From: Cyclobacteriaceae bacterium
GTDB lineage: Bacteria > Bacteroidota > Bacteroidia > Cytophagales > Cyclobacteriaceae
NCBI GenBank assembly: GCA_020832305.1
Contig: JAFIEV010000089.1
Location: 434,001-498,000 of the forward strand
Direction of reading: 5' to 3'
DNA length: 64,000 nt
Shown here: positions 27,494 to 35,620 of the stretch, one piece after another
Layout: every line of letters starts with the position of its first letter
How positions within the stretch are numbered: the stretch's first letter is position 1
Notes under the pieces: model-generated
The model's database searches: none
The model's input: the letters and a program-made list of their open reading frames with translations, nothing else
Told to the model about the DNA's origin: nothing
Program-made: the position numbers and the translations under genes

Positions 27494-28756
27494 ATGAATA
27501 ATATTATAAAGCTGGAATTTCTAAAGACCTGCCTGCTGATAACAACCATATTACTCAGCGCGTACAATACTCAGGCTCAACACAATGTTCTCACAGAAAA
27601 AGAGATGAAAGAAGGCTGGCGTCTTCTTTTCGATGGCCAAACGCTTAATGGTTGGCGAAGCTTCAAGGAAGAAGGTGTAAGCGGCTGGAAGGTTGACAAT
27701 GGCACCCTGATGGCCTTAGGAGTGGGTAGTGATCCGGATGGAGATATTATTACTGAAGAAACATTTGAAAGTTTCGAACTTGTACTGGATTGGAAAATTT
27801 CACCCGGCGGTAACAGTGGAATATTTTTCCATGTGGTCGAAAACGATCAATTTAATACCATATATGAGACTGGGCCGGAATACCAATTGTTCGATGATTT
27901 AAGTCGAGGCAAAGGTTCTCTCGGTATGAATGGAGTTTCAGGTAATTATGGTATGCATGCTCCAAAAAACCCTCCTCTTAAAAAAGCCGGTGAATGGAAT
28001 ACTACACGTATTGTAGTCAACCAGGGTGCCGTTGAACATTGGCTCAATGGAAAAAAAGTTCTAAGTTATCAGCTAGGTTCAAATGAATGGAATCATTTGG
28101 TGCAAAATGGGAAATGGAAAGACTATCCTGCATATGGAGTAGCAGGCCGAGGACACATCGCTTTACAAGACCACGGATATAAAATATGGTTTAGGAATGT
28201 CAAGCTAAAGCCATTGGCTGTTACTTCCCTTTTCAACGGCAAGGATCTGAGCGGATGGAAGATTCATGGAACAGAGAAGTGGTATGTACAAAATGGAGAA
28301 TTGGTTTGCGAAAGCGGGCCAGATAAAGCCTATGGTTACCTGGCTAGCGTTAATGACTTCAAAAACTTTGAACTTAATATTGAATTTCTGCAGGAATCTG
28401 ATGGCAACAGTGGCATTTTCTTCAGATCTAACCTGGATGGTACAAAAATAAGTGGTTGGCAGGTAGAAGTAGCACCCCCGGGCAAAGATACTGGTGGTAT
28501 TTATGAATCCTATGGTAGGGGTTGGCTGCAAAAAATACCTGATGAAAAAGAAGATGTATTGCAAATGGGAAAATGGAACCACATGAAAATCATTGTAAAA
28601 GATGACCATGTGCAGTCCTTTTTAAATGGTGTAAAAATGGCCGACCTCAAAGACACAAAAATCGGGGAGGCAAATGGAAAAATTGCCTTGCAAATTCACG
28701 ATGGTGGCGGTATCAAAGTAAGATGGAGAAATATAAAAATAAATGAATTGAAATAA
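27494..28756 (+). CDS. Exported protein with two DUF1080 (3-keto-glycoside-active) domains
   Basis: A 420-residue exported protein with a signal peptide ending near residue 28 (LLSAYNTQAQH). Two tandem DUF1080 domains follow: about 35-235 (WRLLFDGQTLNGWRSF, GNSGIFFHV) and about 238-418 (TSLFNGKDLSGWKIHG, DGNSGIFFRS, NHMKIIVKDDH). Members of this family act on 3-keto sugars in glycan breakdown, and the concanavalin-like jelly roll is expected. It is the last gene of the sugar locus, but 405 bp separate it from the preceding gene, so it may have its own promoter. A hairpin lies just past its stop. Confidence 0.85.
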   Translation: MNNIIKLEFLKTCLLITTILLSAYNTQAQHNVLTEKEMKEGWRLLFDGQTLNGWRSFKEEGVSGWKVDNGTLMALGVGSDPDGDIITEETFESFELVLDWKISPGGNSGIFFHVVENDQFNTIYETGPEYQLFDDLSRGKGSLGMNGVSGNYGMHAPKNPPLKKAGEWNTTRIVVNQGAVEHWLNGKKVLSYQLGSNEWNHLVQNGKWKDYPAYGVAGRGHIALQDHGYKIWFRNVKLKPLAVTSLFNGKDLSGWKIHGTEKWYVQNGELVCESGPDKAYGYLASVNDFKNFELNIEFLQESDGNSGIFFRSNLDGTKISGWQVEVAPPGKDTGGIYESYGRGWLQKIPDEKEDVLQMGKWNHMKIIVKDDHVQSFLNGVKMADLKDTKIGEANGKIALQIHDGGGIKVRWRNIKINELK

Positions 28757-28773
28757 ATCGGAAAAAAAGAAAA

Positions 28774-28796
28774 AAGGAGGCGAGGGAAGCCTCCTT
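28774..28796. terminator. Hairpin AAGGAGGC / GCCTCCTT after the DUF1080 gene
   Basis: An 8-bp perfect stem with a 7-nt loop. The A-run lies on the plus-strand upstream side, so only the minus direction has a classic T-run; on the plus strand just two T's follow. It resembles the stem at 27194-27216. Confidence 0.5.
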
Positions 28797-29191
28797 CAAG
28801 GGATAATTGTAGGTAGTTAAGCGGAAGAGGAAGTGTAATAAAAATATACTTACTCAAAATTGCTTGTCAGAGTGTATCTCCAATCGTTTATCAGCAGATA
28901 CAAAATAAATAGAACCAAATTAATGCCAATTTGAAGTACACACACTAAGTAATTAATATTGAGAACTATAGAGTAAATATGAAATTGCCATTTTACAAAA
29001 ATGTGTTGACAAACTCTACAATTTGAGTACACAAAATGTGGCTTCTGTACTATTCGTTTTTGTTAAGCTTCAGATCGTTTTTTTATCATTTCTAAAAGCT
29101 CTTTATCTTACAAAAATACCGGCCATCAACAATAATTGACATTGGTCTGTGAATCCCGTATAATATACAATACGATTAAACCATTATATCT
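28797..29191. other. Intergenic region, nothing recognisable
   Basis: About 395 bp of AT-rich DNA. A 60-codon hydrophobic minus-strand frame (28850-29032) has no recognisable motif and is probably chance. No tRNA-like or promoter signal was seen. Confidence 0.45.
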
Positions 29192-30109
29192 ATGCAAACT
29201 ATTCTCGGCGCCGGTGGAAATATAGGTAAGCTTTTGGCAAATGACCTTTCCAAAGGTAATTCTACCATTCGGCTGGTTAGTCGCAATCCACAGAAGGTAA
29301 ATGAAAGCGACCATCTTTTTCCGGCAAATCTTTTGAATTCCGAAGAAACAGAAAAGGCAATCGCCGGATCAGAAATTGCCTATCTGGTAGCAGGAATTCC
29401 TTATAAAGCAAAGACCTGGCAGGAACAATGGCCGGTAATTATGCGCAATTGCCTGGATGCTTGCACCAAACATAAAGTGCGGCTGGTGTTTTTTGACAAC
29501 ATGTACATGTATGATCACAGCCAAATAAATAAGCTTACCGAAGATACACCTGTAAATCCATTAAGTAAAAAAGGAAAAGTGAGGGCCCAAATAGCCCAAA
29601 TGCTTATGGATGATGTTGAAAAAGGGAAATTAGATGCAATGATATGCAGGGCAGCTGATTTTTACGGACCCAATGCCATAAATAGTTTTCTCAATGAATC
29701 AGTAATTAAAAGGATGCTGGAAGGTAAAAAACCACAGGCCCTCATAAATGCCAATGCAAAACATTCATTTACCTATACGCCCGATGCATCTTCCGCCACG
29801 GCTTTTTTAGCCAGCCAATCTGATGCGTGGAACCAGGTATGGCACCTGCCTACCTCTTCTGAGTACCCGTCGATACAACAGGCCGTTGACATTATTGCCA
29901 AATTCTTAAAAACTGATAATAAAATCAGCATACTTCCTTCATGGTCTATGGGAATTGCTGGTCTTTTTATCCCGGTTTTAAAAGAAATTCCTGAACTATC
30001 CTATCAACTCGAAAAAGACTACTGCTTTGACTCTTCAAAAATTGAGAAAAAATTTGGACTGAAAGCGACACCTTTTGAGATGGGTCTAAAAGCTTGTTTA
30101 GAAACCTGA
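29192..30109 (+). CDS. NAD(P)-binding epimerase/atypical SDR
   Basis: A 305-residue Rossmann-fold protein. The nucleotide loop is ILGAGGNIGKLLANDL (about 4-19), with VSRNP at the end of beta-2, typical of extended or atypical SDRs. RAADFYGPNAINSF is the conserved motif after the active-site strand. The usual Tyr-x-x-x-Lys pair is not clear near MYMYDHSQINK, so it may be an atypical oxidoreductase or a binding protein. Substrate unknown. It stands alone on the plus strand. Confidence 0.8.
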   Translation: MQTILGAGGNIGKLLANDLSKGNSTIRLVSRNPQKVNESDHLFPANLLNSEETEKAIAGSEIAYLVAGIPYKAKTWQEQWPVIMRNCLDACTKHKVRLVFFDNMYMYDHSQINKLTEDTPVNPLSKKGKVRAQIAQMLMDDVEKGKLDAMICRAADFYGPNAINSFLNESVIKRMLEGKKPQALINANAKHSFTYTPDASSATAFLASQSDAWNQVWHLPTSSEYPSIQQAVDIIAKFLKTDNKISILPSWSMGIAGLFIPVLKEIPELSYQLEKDYCFDSSKIEKKFGLKATPFEMGLKACLET

Positions 30110-30328
30110 AGTATGGTTTAAAATTTTTCTGTTTAAAGTTGCAGATATCATCCCGGAAAAATCCATGACTGCCCGTGAAGATTAATGAGCTGCTATTCCT
30201 GATACTGAAAAAAGAACCGGCTAATCTGATTTAACCACAGAATGATTTCTGCGATTTTTTTAAATTATTGCACAATTTAATCAAAATATTTGTTGATATT
30301 TGCATAATATTTATACGCTTATCAAAAA

Positions 30329-30541
30329 ATGCCAGCATGGAATGTAAAAAAGTTTGTTAAAAATGAGTTGTATTACTTCTTGCTTAGTGCTTTCATAATA
30401 CTGCTGGTATTGGTAACCGCAGGAATATTGTTGGACAAATGGGAAAAAGACAGTATGTTAATTTTAAAACTGACCAGTCTTATATACATATGTACATTTG
30501 TGGTAAGACTTTTCAAACAAGTATGGCACACCAAAAAATAA
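30329..30541 (+). CDS. Small two-helix membrane protein
   Basis: A 70-residue protein with two hydrophobic stretches, about 13-34 (YYFLLSAFIILLVLVTAGIL) and 43-60 (LILKLTSLIYICTFVVRL), both flanked by Lys/Arg. This is the pattern of a small inner-membrane hairpin protein. I do not recognise a family. It lies between the epimerase and DUF2461 genes on the same strand with 120-220 bp gaps. Confidence 0.5.
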   Translation: MPAWNVKKFVKNELYYFLLSAFIILLVLVTAGILLDKWEKDSMLILKLTSLIYICTFVVRLFKQVWHTKK

Positions 30542-30661
30542 ATTCATAATAAAAGTAGTAAAATTTAAGAGTATCAAAGTATTATAAATAAAGAAGCTTA
30601 TAGGGATATATAATTTACAGGAGAGTTCGGTAGTATTGAGTTTTAATAACGTTGGAGAATT

Positions 30662-31360
30662 ATGCCCTATTTTGGAGAAGATTTTGAAAAGTTCCTTATT
30701 GAACTGGAGGGAAACAATAAACGCGAATGGTTCGCTGAAAACAGGAGAAGATACGAAAATAATGTAAAGGAACCTTTCAAGAATTTTGTTGAAAGTATTT
30801 ATCCTTTAGTGAAATCGCTGGACCCTGAGATTGCTGAAAACCCAAAAGACAGTGTTTACAGAATAAACCGTGATACGCGTTTTAATTCTGACTTATTGCC
30901 CTATTTTACCTACATGCGCGCCTTTTTTGCCAAAGGAGGAAGAAGATCTCCTTTCGCAGGCTTTTTTCTTAAGATTGGAGCAGATTTTATGACGCTGGGT
31001 GGTGGTACATATTTCCTTGAAAAGGAAAATTTGAAAAAAATCCGCATAGAAATAGCGTTTAACGAAGAAGAGTTTGATGAACTCATCAACGAGACCCTGT
31101 TTAGATCGATGTTTGGCAAAATACAGGGAGAAAAGAGTCAACATGTACCAAAGGAATTCAGGGAGGCTTATGAAAAACAGCCCATAGTTGGCAATAAACA
31201 GTTTTATTATTTAAAAAAGTACAGTATTGATGAACTGCCATCCGTCGACAGGGTTAGTTCATTTATCATGCAACATTATCAAACAGGTTTGGCCATTAAT
31301 CAGTTTCTAAAACGTGCGCTGGAAAAAACCAATCAAACTGTATTTATGCCCATGTACTAA
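30662..31360 (+). CDS. DUF2461 (TIGR02453) protein
   Basis: A 232-residue soluble protein. The family pattern is clear: an N-terminal FLIELEGNNKREWFAENRRR, then YRINRDTRFNSDLLPYFTYM and GRRSPFAGFFLKI, with the C-terminal helical half ending in LKRALEKTNQT. The function of this widespread family is unknown. No signal peptide or membrane helix is present, and its neighbours suggest no pathway. Confidence 0.85.
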   Translation: MPYFGEDFEKFLIELEGNNKREWFAENRRRYENNVKEPFKNFVESIYPLVKSLDPEIAENPKDSVYRINRDTRFNSDLLPYFTYMRAFFAKGGRRSPFAGFFLKIGADFMTLGGGTYFLEKENLKKIRIEIAFNEEEFDELINETLFRSMFGKIQGEKSQHVPKEFREAYEKQPIVGNKQFYYLKKYSIDELPSVDRVSSFIMQHYQTGLAINQFLKRALEKTNQTVFMPMY

Positions 31361-31554
31361 TACGGCGACAAATGAAAAATCATGATGTCTGCATTTGCTT
31401 TAAGTACTTGCAATGAAATCAGGAGTAACCTGATTATGCCAACTTCCTTTTATCATATAAATTCAGGCAGTATGGTTTAATACGTGGCGATGATGTCCAT
31501 TAGCATCAGGTTATTTCCTTGTCATAGATATTTTGATGTATTAGCAAAAAAACA

Positions 31555-32454
31555 TCAGGAATTATCTAATTCAAACTCTTTGAGAAAGCGGCTGGCCTGT
31601 TCGGTATTGGGGAAATCATAAATTTTCTTCTGGTTCTTTCCAATATAAATCTCGACTGTAACCGACCTTACCCTGTCCTCTTCCTTAAAATGCAATTCAT
31701 CGGGAAGTTTATAATTATCCAGGTCTTGAGAAAGTCGTGCTACTTTCAAAACCTTGTGACGCCGTGCTCCACAGTATCCACATTCATAAAACCTTTCGAT
31801 TTCACCATCGGTATTTTCTGTGGGGGCCAATAATATCTCTTCTTTGATTTGACGCATCGTCTGAAAGCCACAGGTATTACATTGGTACGCCTGCAGGTGT
31901 CCCGGATACTTTTCGATATGCACGTCTCCGGTAAGTTCGTCTACCCAAACATCATAATCTACTGAAAAAACATTTTCTTCTGCCTGCATGCCTTCATCAA
32001 GATGCACATCCTCTTCCTCTTCGCTTAAAAGTTTCATGTAATTTCCCGTTTTCGGATTTATCCTGGGCGTATACCTGAGTTTTTGTAGCTTTTTGTGCAA
32101 TCTGGCTGGATATGAATACTTGAGCATTAGATAACCTATATAAAGAATCAAGGTACCTACACCTACAGAGATAAACAGACGAAGGAAAAACCAAACAACA
32201 CTTAATACAACCGTTTCAGTTTGCAAAGTATTAACCACCAAAGTTACGGCTACTCCAAAATATATAACTGTATAAAAAATAGCTTTTGATTCATTATCCC
32301 TTATAAAATCATGCTTGTCTTTGTATGTTTTTCGTCGTGCAAGCCGTGTGTAATATCTGAAAAGGTTGATAATACCTGTCAGCACCATTATACCAGAAAT
32401 TGCCCAAAGAAGGAAATTCCATATTGTTAGAAAAGAGCCGTAATTACTTTCCAT
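31555..32454 (-). CDS. Membrane protein with a zinc-ribbon C-terminal domain
   Basis: A 299-residue protein. Hydrophobic segments near residues 8-32, 58-78 and 84-106 form a membrane region. The soluble part has a four-Cys zinc ribbon, CNTCGF and CGYCGARRH, about 35 residues apart (about 195-240), and an acidic/basic C-terminus. The open frame reaches a TTG eleven codons upstream; the ATG at 32454 (MESNYGSF) is preferred. I do not recognise a named family. Confidence 0.6.
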   Translation of the reverse strand: MESNYGSFLTIWNFLLWAISGIMVLTGIINLFRYYTRLARRKTYKDKHDFIRDNESKAIFYTVIYFGVAVTLVVNTLQTETVVLSVVWFFLRLFISVGVGTLILYIGYLMLKYSYPARLHKKLQKLRYTPRINPKTGNYMKLLSEEEEDVHLDEGMQAEENVFSVDYDVWVDELTGDVHIEKYPGHLQAYQCNTCGFQTMRQIKEEILLAPTENTDGEIERFYECGYCGARRHKVLKVARLSQDLDNYKLPDELHFKEEDRVRSVTVEIYIGKNQKKIYDFPNTEQASRFLKEFELDNS

Positions 32455-32621
32455 AATAAATAAGTTTTTCAAATGTAAAAAATCCAAGGATAAACCGCCT
32501 CAAAATTAAAGCAGCTAATCACCCATTGCAGAAAAGACACTTTTATCTTCAACCTGCCAGGTAAATTTTAATACCGGAATTTCATAAAATTACTTGTTTT
32601 TGTCAATAAAAATCAAAGAAT

Positions 32622-32672
32622 ATGAAAAAACTTAAATTTTCGATTACATCTTCAATACTTGCAGTGAGCTGA
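32622..32672 (+). pseudogene. Possible remnant of a small lipoprotein signal sequence
   Basis: A 16-codon frame MKKLKFSITSSILAVS is stopped by TGA and then continues in the same frame with CWTLNSFGL before another stop. The basic start, hydrophobic run and a Cys right after the stop look like a lipoprotein signal with a nonsense codon. It is very short and could be chance. The surrounding gap (32455-32781) otherwise holds only the terminator below. Confidence 0.2.
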
Positions 32673-32696
32673 TGTTGGACATTGAACTCATTTGGT

Positions 32697-32719
32697 TTAA
32701 AAAAACCGGCAAAAGCCGG
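32697..32719 (-). terminator. Terminator of the YtxH gene
   Basis: On the minus strand ACCGGC-TTTT-GCCGGT forms a 6-bp GC-rich stem with a 4-nt loop and is followed by a T-run. It lies 62 bp downstream of the YtxH stop, on the right strand to end that transcript. Confidence 0.8.
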
Positions 32720-32781
32720 TATTTCACATTGAAAGACGTTTTCAATAAAATGATAAACAGTATAACTTAATTGATTTCTAC

Positions 32782-33060
32782 TTAATTTTTAGAGGTGGCA
32801 GATTCCAACGTTTTTTTTGCATTATCGGTAACTTTTTTTGCGCCTTCCATCCATTCATGCAATTTTTCATTTCCTGCAACTTTTGCCTTTTGAAATGACT
32901 CTTCCAGGGCTTCCAGGGCATCCTGTGTTGTATCACTCGCTTTGCGGTACAATTGCTTTCTGGTTTTCTTACCACTGTCAGGGGCTATTAAAATACCTGT
33001 TAATAATCCGGCCATGGCACCAGCTACTACACCCAAAATAACTTTAACTTCAGTTTTCAT
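32782..33060 (-). CDS. YtxH-like small membrane/stress protein
   Basis: A 92-residue protein. The N-terminal hydrophobic helix with glycines (ILGVVAGAMAGLLTGILIAP, about 8-27) is followed by DSGKKTRKQL and a long amphipathic, charged helix. This is the YtxH/gas-vesicle-like pattern, found in general-stress proteins of many bacteria. It is anchored in the inner membrane; its role is unknown. It has its own terminator and is divergent from the trp leader. Confidence 0.8.
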   Translation of the reverse strand: MKTEVKVILGVVAGAMAGLLTGILIAPDSGKKTRKQLYRKASDTTQDALEALEESFQKAKVAGNEKLHEWMEGAKKVTDNAKKTLESATSKN

Positions 33061-33442
33061 ATAAGATGTGCTTTTAGTTTAGAAGAATATATTTAATTAT
33101 TAATAAGAAATAATCGGGCCGTTTTAAAAGTCTTTTTGGCTTTGACCCGCAAAATTGCCCTACAAGGCAAAACGCATATTAATTTATACATGATTTTTGC
33201 CAATTGGGTTGTACTTTTTCATGCATAATGTTGTATAGATTCCACAAATTGTAGAAATTTTTCCGCTTTTATATACAATTTTCGCACAGAATCAGAGACT
33301 TAAATACAAAATGAACGAATACAAAATCAGAAAAACACATATTTTTATATTGAATATTTTAGATATATATGATCGTTTGCTTGTTTAATTGGGTTGATGC
33401 AAAATTTTTTTTTCAAAAACAGCGAAAAAAAAGGCACAATGC
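33061..33442. other. Intergenic region between YtxH and the trp promoter
   Basis: About 380 bp of AT-rich DNA without a gene. The 15-bp sequence AAAAACACATATTTT occurs at 33331-33345 and again at 33490-33504, inside the trp leader peptide frame. I see no operator for a Trp repressor and no T-box or riboswitch core. Confidence 0.45.
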
Positions 33443-33473
33443 TTTGCGATTTTGCCAGGCTATTCTAATTTTG
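33443..33473 (+). promoter_or_regulatory. Promoter of the trp operon
   Basis: A TTTG -33 box at 33443-33446 and a TAATTTTG -7 box at 33466-33473 are separated by 19 bp, an ideal Bacteroidota promoter. The leader-peptide ATG begins only seven bases after the -7 box. Confidence 0.75.
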
Positions 33474-33480
33474 CCGCATC

Positions 33481-33546
33481 ATGAAAAGAAAAAACACATA
33501 TTTTGGTCTCTGGTGGTGGCACAATGTTCTTTGGGACACTGAATAG
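33481..33546 (+). CDS. trpL: trp operon leader peptide
   Basis: A 21-codon frame, MKRKNTYFGLWWWHN followed by VLWDTE and a TAG stop. It has three consecutive Trp codons and a fourth five codons later, the hallmark of a transcription-attenuation leader. A Rho-independent hairpin begins 28 bp after its stop, and trpE follows at once. Ribosome stalling on the Trp codons at low charged tRNA-Trp would prevent the terminator from forming. The start codon may lie at or next to the 5' end of the mRNA. Confidence 0.9.
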   Translation: MKRKNTYFGLWWWHNVLWDTE

Positions 33547-33573
33547 GGATCTATATGTCAAATTATAAACATA

Positions 33574-33600
33574 AGGCTCACTGTTCGGTGGGCCTTTTTT
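33574..33600 (+). terminator. trp attenuator terminator hairpin
   Basis: AGGCTCAC / GTGGGCCT forms an 8-bp stem (one G-T wobble) with a 6-nt loop, followed by a run of T's. It lies between the leader peptide and trpE. I could not define the competing antiterminator pairing by eye; a weak CACTG (33536-33540) to CGGTG pairing is possible. Confidence 0.88.
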
Positions 33601-33614
33601 ATTTATGAATTACG

Positions 33615-35033
33615 ATGAAAAAATTTACATTTTCCGGCAAGTCTGAAAAACTGATCGCCGATGTGGTAACTCCGGTGAGTATTTATCTCAAACTCAGGGA
33701 TAGGTTTTCAGGGAGTATCCTGCTTGAAAGCTCTGATTATCATGGAGATGAAAACAGTTTTAGTTATATATGCTGCAATCCCATTGCGACTTTTCAGCTT
33801 AAAAATGACACGTTGACTACTGAATTCCCCGATGGCACTCAACATTTAAAGACCCTTAATCAACGTAAAGATGCCATTTCTGCTCTTAATGAATTTACCA
33901 GTCATTTTTACTACCCTTCCAACGAGCATCGCTTTATAACCAATGGTTTTTTTGGCTTTATATCTTATGATGCGGTAGCGTATTTCGAAGATATTTCCAT
34001 CAATGAAAACAAGCCAGATGAATATGATATCCCTCAAATGTTGTACAAAACCTACCGGAATGTCATCGCCATAAACCACTTTAAAAATGAAATGCACATT
34101 TTCGATCATATGATTGAAGGTGTACATCATAAAAGTAATCTTGAAGAAATTAAATCACTTGTGAAGAGTAAGAACTTTCCACATTATGATTTCCAGACAT
34201 CAGGTGACGAATTCTCCAACCTCACGAATGAGGAATATCTCGAAATGGTTAGTAAAGGAAAATCGCATTGTTTCAGGGGAGATGTATTTCAAATTGTTCT
34301 TTCACGGAGATTTCAAACGCATTTTACCGGAGATGAATTTAATGTTTACCGTACACTTCGTTCCATTAACCCATCACCATATTTGTTTTATTTTGACTAT
34401 GGCAATTACAAAATATTCGGCTCATCACCCGAGGCACAGATCGTAATTAAAAATAATAAAGCCATCATATACCCTATAGCTGGCACCTTCCGGCGAAGTG
34501 GAAACGATGAGGCAGATGCAGAATTGGCTAAAAAACTTTCTGAAGACCCTAAAGAAAATGCCGAACATGTAATGCTGGTCGACCTGGCGCGCAATGACCT
34601 GAGTCGCAATGGATCTGAAGTCACTGTAGAAACTTTTAAAGAAATACAATACTACTCACATGTTATTCACCTGGTTTCAAAAGTCTGTGGTGCACTTAAC
34701 CACAGCTCCGATACTTTACAGGTTGTGGCAGATACATTTCCGGCCGGTACGCTATCAGGCGCCCCAAAACACAAGGCCATGGAGCTTATAAATGCCTATG
34801 AACCTACAAGAAGAGGTTATTATGGTGGAGCTATAGGCTTTTTTGGTTTCAATGGTGAATTTAATCATGCAATCATGATCAGGTCTTTTCTAAGTAAAAA
34901 TAACTGGTTGTTTTTTCAGGCCGGCGCTGGCATTGTAGCCAAATCAGTTGAGCAAAGTGAGCTGGAAGAAGTCAACAATAAACTGGCAGCACTTCGCAAT
35001 GCTATTGAAGCTGCCCAAAGAATTAAAAATTAA
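33615..35033 (+). CDS. trpE: Anthranilate synthase component I
   Basis: A 472-residue enzyme that, with TrpG, converts chorismate and glutamine to anthranilate, the first committed step to tryptophan. The Trp feedback site LLESSD is present near residue 35, so end-product inhibition is likely. Chorismate-binding motifs follow: FRGDVFQIVLSRRFQT, ARNDLSRNG and the catalytic PAGTLSGAPK near 377. Length is normal. It starts 15 bp after the attenuator and three bases separate its stop from trpG. Confidence 0.96.
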   Translation: MKKFTFSGKSEKLIADVVTPVSIYLKLRDRFSGSILLESSDYHGDENSFSYICCNPIATFQLKNDTLTTEFPDGTQHLKTLNQRKDAISALNEFTSHFYYPSNEHRFITNGFFGFISYDAVAYFEDISINENKPDEYDIPQMLYKTYRNVIAINHFKNEMHIFDHMIEGVHHKSNLEEIKSLVKSKNFPHYDFQTSGDEFSNLTNEEYLEMVSKGKSHCFRGDVFQIVLSRRFQTHFTGDEFNVYRTLRSINPSPYLFYFDYGNYKIFGSSPEAQIVIKNNKAIIYPIAGTFRRSGNDEADAELAKKLSEDPKENAEHVMLVDLARNDLSRNGSEVTVETFKEIQYYSHVIHLVSKVCGALNHSSDTLQVVADTFPAGTLSGAPKHKAMELINAYEPTRRGYYGGAIGFFGFNGEFNHAIMIRSFLSKNNWLFFQAGAGIVAKSVEQSELEEVNNKLAALRNAIEAAQRIKN

Positions 35034-35036
35034 AAA

Positions 35037-35609
35037 ATGAAAATACTTGTACTCGACAATTACGATTCCTTTGTATATAACCTGGTACACATTATCAGAG
35101 AACTGGGATACGATGAAGCACTGGATGTATACCGAAATGATAAAATTGAGGTCGCACAAGCTGAAGCTTACGATAAGATTTTATTGTCACCAGGACCCGG
35201 CATTCCATCAGAAGCAGGTATAATGATTCCATTGATTGAAAAAATGGCAGACCATAAAAGTATTTTAGGTATTTGTCTGGGACATCAGGCCATCGGAGAG
35301 GTTTTCGGAGCAGAATTAATTAACCTGACCAATGTGTATCACGGCGTGGGAACACCCATACATCGTACCAATGAAGAAGATTATATATTTCAACATGTGC
35401 CTGTGACGTTTAATGTTTGCAGATACCATTCATGGGCAGTGAAAAAAGAGACAATACACGGATCGCTTGCCATAACGGCCCTCGACGAGGATCAGATTGT
35501 AATGGGATTACGGCATAAAGAATATGATGTGCGTGGTCTTCAGTTCCATCCTGAATCCATACTTACAGAACATGGTAAAATATTGATAAAAAACTGGCTT
35601 GAACATTAA
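35037..35609 (+). CDS. trpG: Anthranilate synthase component II (glutamine amidotransferase)
   Basis: A 190-residue class I amidotransferase that feeds ammonia to TrpE. The oxyanion strand is LSPGPGIPSEAG, the catalytic Cys is in LGICLGHQAIGE (about 79-90), and the catalytic His-Glu is in LQFHPESILTEHG (about 167-179). It is a stand-alone subunit, not fused to trpD. Some bacteria share this subunit with p-aminobenzoate synthesis, which cannot be judged here. Confidence 0.95.
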   Translation: MKILVLDNYDSFVYNLVHIIRELGYDEALDVYRNDKIEVAQAEAYDKILLSPGPGIPSEAGIMIPLIEKMADHKSILGICLGHQAIGEVFGAELINLTNVYHGVGTPIHRTNEEDYIFQHVPVTFNVCRYHSWAVKKETIHGSLAITALDEDQIVMGLRHKEYDVRGLQFHPESILTEHGKILIKNWLEH

Positions 35610-35620
35610 TTGCTTTTTCA

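Noticed and set aside
28850-29032. A hydrophobic 60-codon minus-strand frame ending near the AGGAGG hairpin
   Set aside because: AT-rich DNA easily gives hydrophobic frames, and no start signal or motif supports it. The hairpin after it is only suggestive.
27089-29191. tRNA or other structured RNA in the gaps around the DUF1080 gene
   Set aside because: No T-loop-like GGTTCGAATCC or cloverleaf pairing was seen.
33331-33504. 15-bp direct repeat AAAAACACATATTTT upstream of and inside the trp leader
   Set aside because: One copy is coding and the sequence is A/T-rich, so a chance match is likely. No operator symmetry is present.
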